Origin: Acidobacteriota bacterium
Lineage (GTDB): Bacteria; Acidobacteriota; Terriglobia; Terriglobales; Acidobacteriaceae
Length of the DNA stretch: 64,000 nucleotides
Assembly (NCBI GenBank): GCA_013289685.1
Contig: JABCZL010000012.1
Location: 62,001-126,000 of the forward strand
Direction: 5' to 3'
Position numbers and translations under genes: made by a program. The notes under the pieces were generated by a model. The model was not told the origin of the DNA. It saw only the letters and a program-made list of their open reading frames with translations, and did not search any database. Positions 61,358 to 64,000 of this stretch are shown piece by piece (positions within the stretch are counted from its first letter, which is position 1; every line of letters begins with the position of its first letter).

Positions 61358-62818
61358 ATGAGGCGGATATTTTTGTGGCTCGCATTGGCGAGTGCGAGTC
61401 TCGCAGTTGGACAGCAATCGACGGTTACTCGACTGGATGGCAGCACAATCTCAGCGGCGGAAATCGATGCGACGATGACGCGCCTCATGAAAGCGGGTGA
61501 AGTAACCGGCGCGGGAATTGCGATCCTCAATCACGGGAAGGTCGCGTACCTGAAGGCCTATGGATTTCGCGATAAAGAGAAGAATCTGCCGCTGACGGTG
61601 GATTCGGTGATGTCGGCGGCTTCGATTTCCAAGGTGGCGTTCGCGTACCTGGCAATGGAGCTGGTCGACGATGGAGTACTCGATCTGGATAAGCCGGTCT
61701 ATCAATATTTGCCGAAGCCTCTGCCGGAATATCCGAAATACGCTGACCTGGCGGGTGACCCGCGCTACAAGCGCATTACGGCGCGCATGCTGCTGAGTCA
61801 TACGAGCGGCTTTGCGAATTGGCGGTGGATGGAGGACGACCGCAAGCTGAAGATTCATTTTGAGCCGGGATCGCGGTACGCGTATTCGGGCGAAGGCATC
61901 GATCTGCTGCAACTCGTGGTGGAAACGATCGCGAAGAAACCGCTCGACGTACTGATGCAGGAGCGCGTGTTTCAGCCGCTGGGAATGACGCGAACCAGCA
62001 TGGTCTGGCAAGAGCGCTTCGAAAGCGACTTTGCCAATGGCTATGACGAATATGGGAGGTCGGTGGGCGCGCATCGATGGAAGAACGCGGATGCCGCGGG
62101 CTCGATGCAGACGACGATCAGCGATCAGGCGCGGTTTTTGCAGGCGGTGATGGAAGGCAGATTGCTGAAGAGCAAGACGCGCGCGCAGATTGTCAGCCCG
62201 CAGATTCAGATTCTTTCGAAACACCAGTTTCCGACGCTCAGCGACGAGACCACCGATGAGAACAAGAGCATCCGCTTGAGCTACGGGTTGGCGTGGGGGC
62301 TTTACTGGACGCCTTACGGTGAGGTGTTTTTCAAAGAAGGGCATGACGATGGCTGGAGAAACTATGCGGTGGCGTTTGACAAGGAGAAATCCGGCCTGGT
62401 CATCCTGACCAACAGCGGCAACGGCGAGGGCATTTTTAAAGATGTGCTGGAGACGCTGCTGAAAGATACGTTCACGCCGATCGAATGGGAAGGTTACGTG
62501 CCGTATGACAAGCTGCCGCCGCGTCCGCCGTTGAAACAGCACAAGCAAGTTGCGGTGGACGGGAAGATTCTGGACCGGTATGTCGGCCGCTACGGGCTGC
62601 CGCCGGACCTGATTCTGACTGTCAGACGCGAGGGCGATCATCTTTCGGTGCAGGAAAATGACGAGCCGAAGCAGGATCTGCTGCCGGAGAGCGAGACGGA
62701 TTTCTTCTCGACTGCGTCGGAGGATGTGATGACTTTCGAATCGGATAGTCAGGGAAAGGTGACGGCGATGACCCTGCACGCGGAGGGGAAGGACATTTCG
62801 ATTAAGCGGATCGAGTGA
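61358..62818 (+). CDS. Secreted class-C-type serine hydrolase with C-terminal lipocalin-like domain
   Basis: 486 residues, ATG 61358 after CAGGAGA. Signal peptide RRIFLWLALASASLAVG. The active site SISK (89-92) follows the S-x-x-K pattern, YSG stands for the Tyr of YxN, and the C-terminal 85 residues (YVGRYGLPPDLILTVRREGDHLSVQ) are a DUF3471-like beta domain. Beta-lactamase, D-aminopeptidase or esterase activity is possible; it is not evidence of drug resistance. Confidence 0.87.
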   Translation: MRRIFLWLALASASLAVGQQSTVTRLDGSTISAAEIDATMTRLMKAGEVTGAGIAILNHGKVAYLKAYGFRDKEKNLPLTVDSVMSAASISKVAFAYLAMELVDDGVLDLDKPVYQYLPKPLPEYPKYADLAGDPRYKRITARMLLSHTSGFANWRWMEDDRKLKIHFEPGSRYAYSGEGIDLLQLVVETIAKKPLDVLMQERVFQPLGMTRTSMVWQERFESDFANGYDEYGRSVGAHRWKNADAAGSMQTTISDQARFLQAVMEGRLLKSKTRAQIVSPQIQILSKHQFPTLSDETTDENKSIRLSYGLAWGLYWTPYGEVFFKEGHDDGWRNYAVAFDKEKSGLVILTNSGNGEGIFKDVLETLLKDTFTPIEWEGYVPYDKLPPRPPLKQHKQVAVDGKILDRYVGRYGLPPDLILTVRREGDHLSVQENDEPKQDLLPESETDFFSTASEDVMTFESDSQGKVTAMTLHAEGKDISIKRIE

Positions 62819-62963
62819 TGGCCTAAACCGTACGAATCATGCATGCAACAGCTCGGTAGAAAATGGCTTGGCATTTGCCACGGTGAGAAGATCGAGGGCG
62901 AGACGCCCTCTCGACAGCCGGCGGGACGCCGGCGCTACGGTTCGGCGAATAGAAGAACGACGA
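62819..62963. repeat. Gap with palindromic repeat family C
   Basis: 62894-62938: GAGGGCGAGACGCCCTC and GCCGGCGGGACGCCGGC stems with the ending GCGCTAC, as at 17377 and 38686. No gene. Confidence 0.65.
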
Positions 62964-63860
62964 CTAGAAGAATCTGGTCACGCCTTCTTCCATCACCATG
63001 ACGCGGTCTTTGACGCCGGCGGCCTGGGCCTCCAGGTCGAGCAGTTGCAAGGGCTCGTCCACGGGTTCGTGCGAGAGGCGGAAGGTGCCGTAGTGCATGG
63101 GGACCATCCAGCGGGATTTCAGGTCGAGGAAGGCGCGCATGGCGTCGGCCGGGCTGGCATGGACGTTGCGGAACTGCGGCGGATTGTAGGCGCCGATGGG
63201 AAGCAGAGCGAGTTCGGGGGAGAGGCGCCGTCCGATCTCGCTGAAGCCGGCGAAGTAAGCGGTATCGCCGGCGTGATAGACGGAGTGCTTGCCGGCCTTC
63301 AGCACGAATCCACCGTAACCGCGGTGCGAATCTTTGAGAATGCGCGCGCCCCAATGGCGCGAAGGCACGTGCGTGATCGACAAGGTGCCGCGGCGCGAAG
63401 TCTTCCACCAATCCAGTTCGATGATCTCGGAGAAGCCAAGGTCCGAGACCAGATCGGAAACATGAGTGGGAATGATGATGGACGGCGCGACGCCACGCGT
63501 GCGCAGGTTGTTTTGCACGAGCGCGCGCAGCGACGGGCGATGCAGATGATCGAAGTGGGCGTGCGAAACCAGCACCAGATCGATGGCCGGAAGATCGGCA
63601 ATGCGCAGGCCGGGACGGCGCAGGCGCTTCAGCACGAAGAGCCAGCGCGCGAAGTTGGGATCGATGACCACGCTCTGCCCGCCAATTTGCACAAAAAAGC
63701 TGGAGTGGCCAATGAAGGTGACGCCGAGTTCTCCGTTGGTGGCAAGCCGTGGTCTGTGAGTCTCACCGCAGCGCGGGGTTACCGCAGAGTGACGCACCAG
63801 GCGTGAGAACTGGCTGGCGCGTTTACGGAGGGCCGGATTGCGAAGCGTTTGCTTGATCAT
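62964..63860 (-). CDS. Metallo-beta-lactamase-fold hydrolase (UlaG/NAPE-PLD-like)
   Basis: 298 residues. FIGHSSFFVQIGGQSVVIDPNF, VSHAHFDHLHRPSL (metal-binding HxHxDH), HWGARIL, YHAGDTAYFAG and MVPMHYGTF give the full set of metal ligands of the MBL lipid-hydrolase/UlaG group. A basic N-terminus (FSRLVRHSAVTPRCG) precedes the domain. Substrate unknown; cytoplasmic. Confidence 0.88.
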   Translation of the reverse strand: MIKQTLRNPALRKRASQFSRLVRHSAVTPRCGETHRPRLATNGELGVTFIGHSSFFVQIGGQSVVIDPNFARWLFVLKRLRRPGLRIADLPAIDLVLVSHAHFDHLHRPSLRALVQNNLRTRGVAPSIIIPTHVSDLVSDLGFSEIIELDWWKTSRRGTLSITHVPSRHWGARILKDSHRGYGGFVLKAGKHSVYHAGDTAYFAGFSEIGRRLSPELALLPIGAYNPPQFRNVHASPADAMRAFLDLKSRWMVPMHYGTFRLSHEPVDEPLQLLDLEAQAAGVKDRVMVMEEGVTRFF

Positions 63861-64000
63861 CCTGCTACAGAGCCCGGGGGGTTGGACCGGAAGCAGCCTC
63901 AGCCCCTCATACTAGTCCCGATCGCCGCAAAAAGCAGAGTAACAAGAGCGATGCGGCGAAAATATTCACGGAGCTTTAATTTACTAAGCTCTAATCTTAG
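63861..64000. other. Window end, no gene seen
   Basis: 140 bp, AT-rich towards the edge. It may hold the promoter of the MBL gene; no element is convincing. Confidence 0.3.

Noticed and set aside
61451..62779. Open frame of 442 codons on the minus strand
   Set aside because: Antisense to the serine hydrolase with Arg/His-rich composition; shadow.
61358..62818. Class C beta-lactamase resistance gene
   Set aside because: The motif set fits the broad serine-hydrolase family, and the C-terminal beta domain is typical of esterase or peptidase relatives; no sign of resistance context.
1..64000. CRISPR array, prophage or integrative element
   Set aside because: No regularly spaced direct repeats, Cas, integrase, transposase or phage structural genes were seen; only small palindromic repeats.

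Overview
The window reads as a high-GC, gene-dense chromosome segment from a Gram-negative soil bacterium. The best fit is Acidobacteriota, class Terriglobia (Ca. Koribacter-like). This is inferred from gene content: a prepilin-like globular domain on unusual proteins, carboxypeptidase-regulatory-like domains, fused alpha/beta 2-oxoacid dehydrogenase E1, many small secreted proteins, and numerous intergenic palindromes. No marker gene proves it. I saw no transposase, integrase, phage gene, rRNA or CRISPR array.

Layout. 1-8.2 kb: zinc-ribbon membrane proteins, a DHH phosphoesterase, small secreted proteins and an AT-richer orphan membrane gene, separated by repeats. 8.2-13.7 kb: RNase II/R-type exonuclease, FecR-like protein, and a minus-strand pair of sugar transporter and stand-alone GlmS-type isomerase. 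13.9-22.9 kb: a complete kdp potassium system in which KdpD is split into two divergently transcribed genes, with KdpE, four small proteins (one is KdpF) and KdpABC. 22.9-23.3 kb: a 5' tRNA-Arg fragment followed by an intact tRNA-Arg(CCT). 23.4-40.6 kb: mixed housekeeping and secreted genes (TPR proteins, lytic transglycosylase, HAD phosphatases, orphan XylF-like binding protein, Tat-exported GH2 beta-galactosidase, haem-type membrane protein, PilZ, transglutaminase-like). 40.6-43.5 kb: an arsenic operon arsR-arsM-arsC-aqpS. 43.6-64 kb: fused branched-chain 2-oxoacid dehydrogenase E1, a large secreted protein, aquaporin Z, DUF58, CBS, DUF255/thioredoxin, a b561-like/YceI pair, M20 deacylase, alpha/beta hydrolase, glycerate 2-kinase, VOC, class-C serine hydrolase and a metallo-beta-lactamase-fold hydrolase.

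Working units. The kdp locus should sense K+ limitation and drive high-affinity uptake; the stand-alone membrane histidine kinase (KdpD C-half) and the soluble KdpD N-half presumably act together on KdpE. The ars operon should sense arsenite, reduce arsenate, methylate arsenite and let it leave through an aquaglyceroporin-like channel. Its promoter has a near-consensus -35/-10 placed so that arsR mRNA would be leaderless.

The most distinctive non-coding content is four families of palindromic repeats. One (about 140 bp, near-identical terminal inverted repeats, four loci) looks like a MITE. Repeats of other families have entered reading frames of ArsM, a lytic transglycosylase and a small secreted protein. 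I found no clear wholly new defence or biosynthetic system; the split KdpD, the repeat/CDS fusions and the leaderless ars promoter are the best leads.
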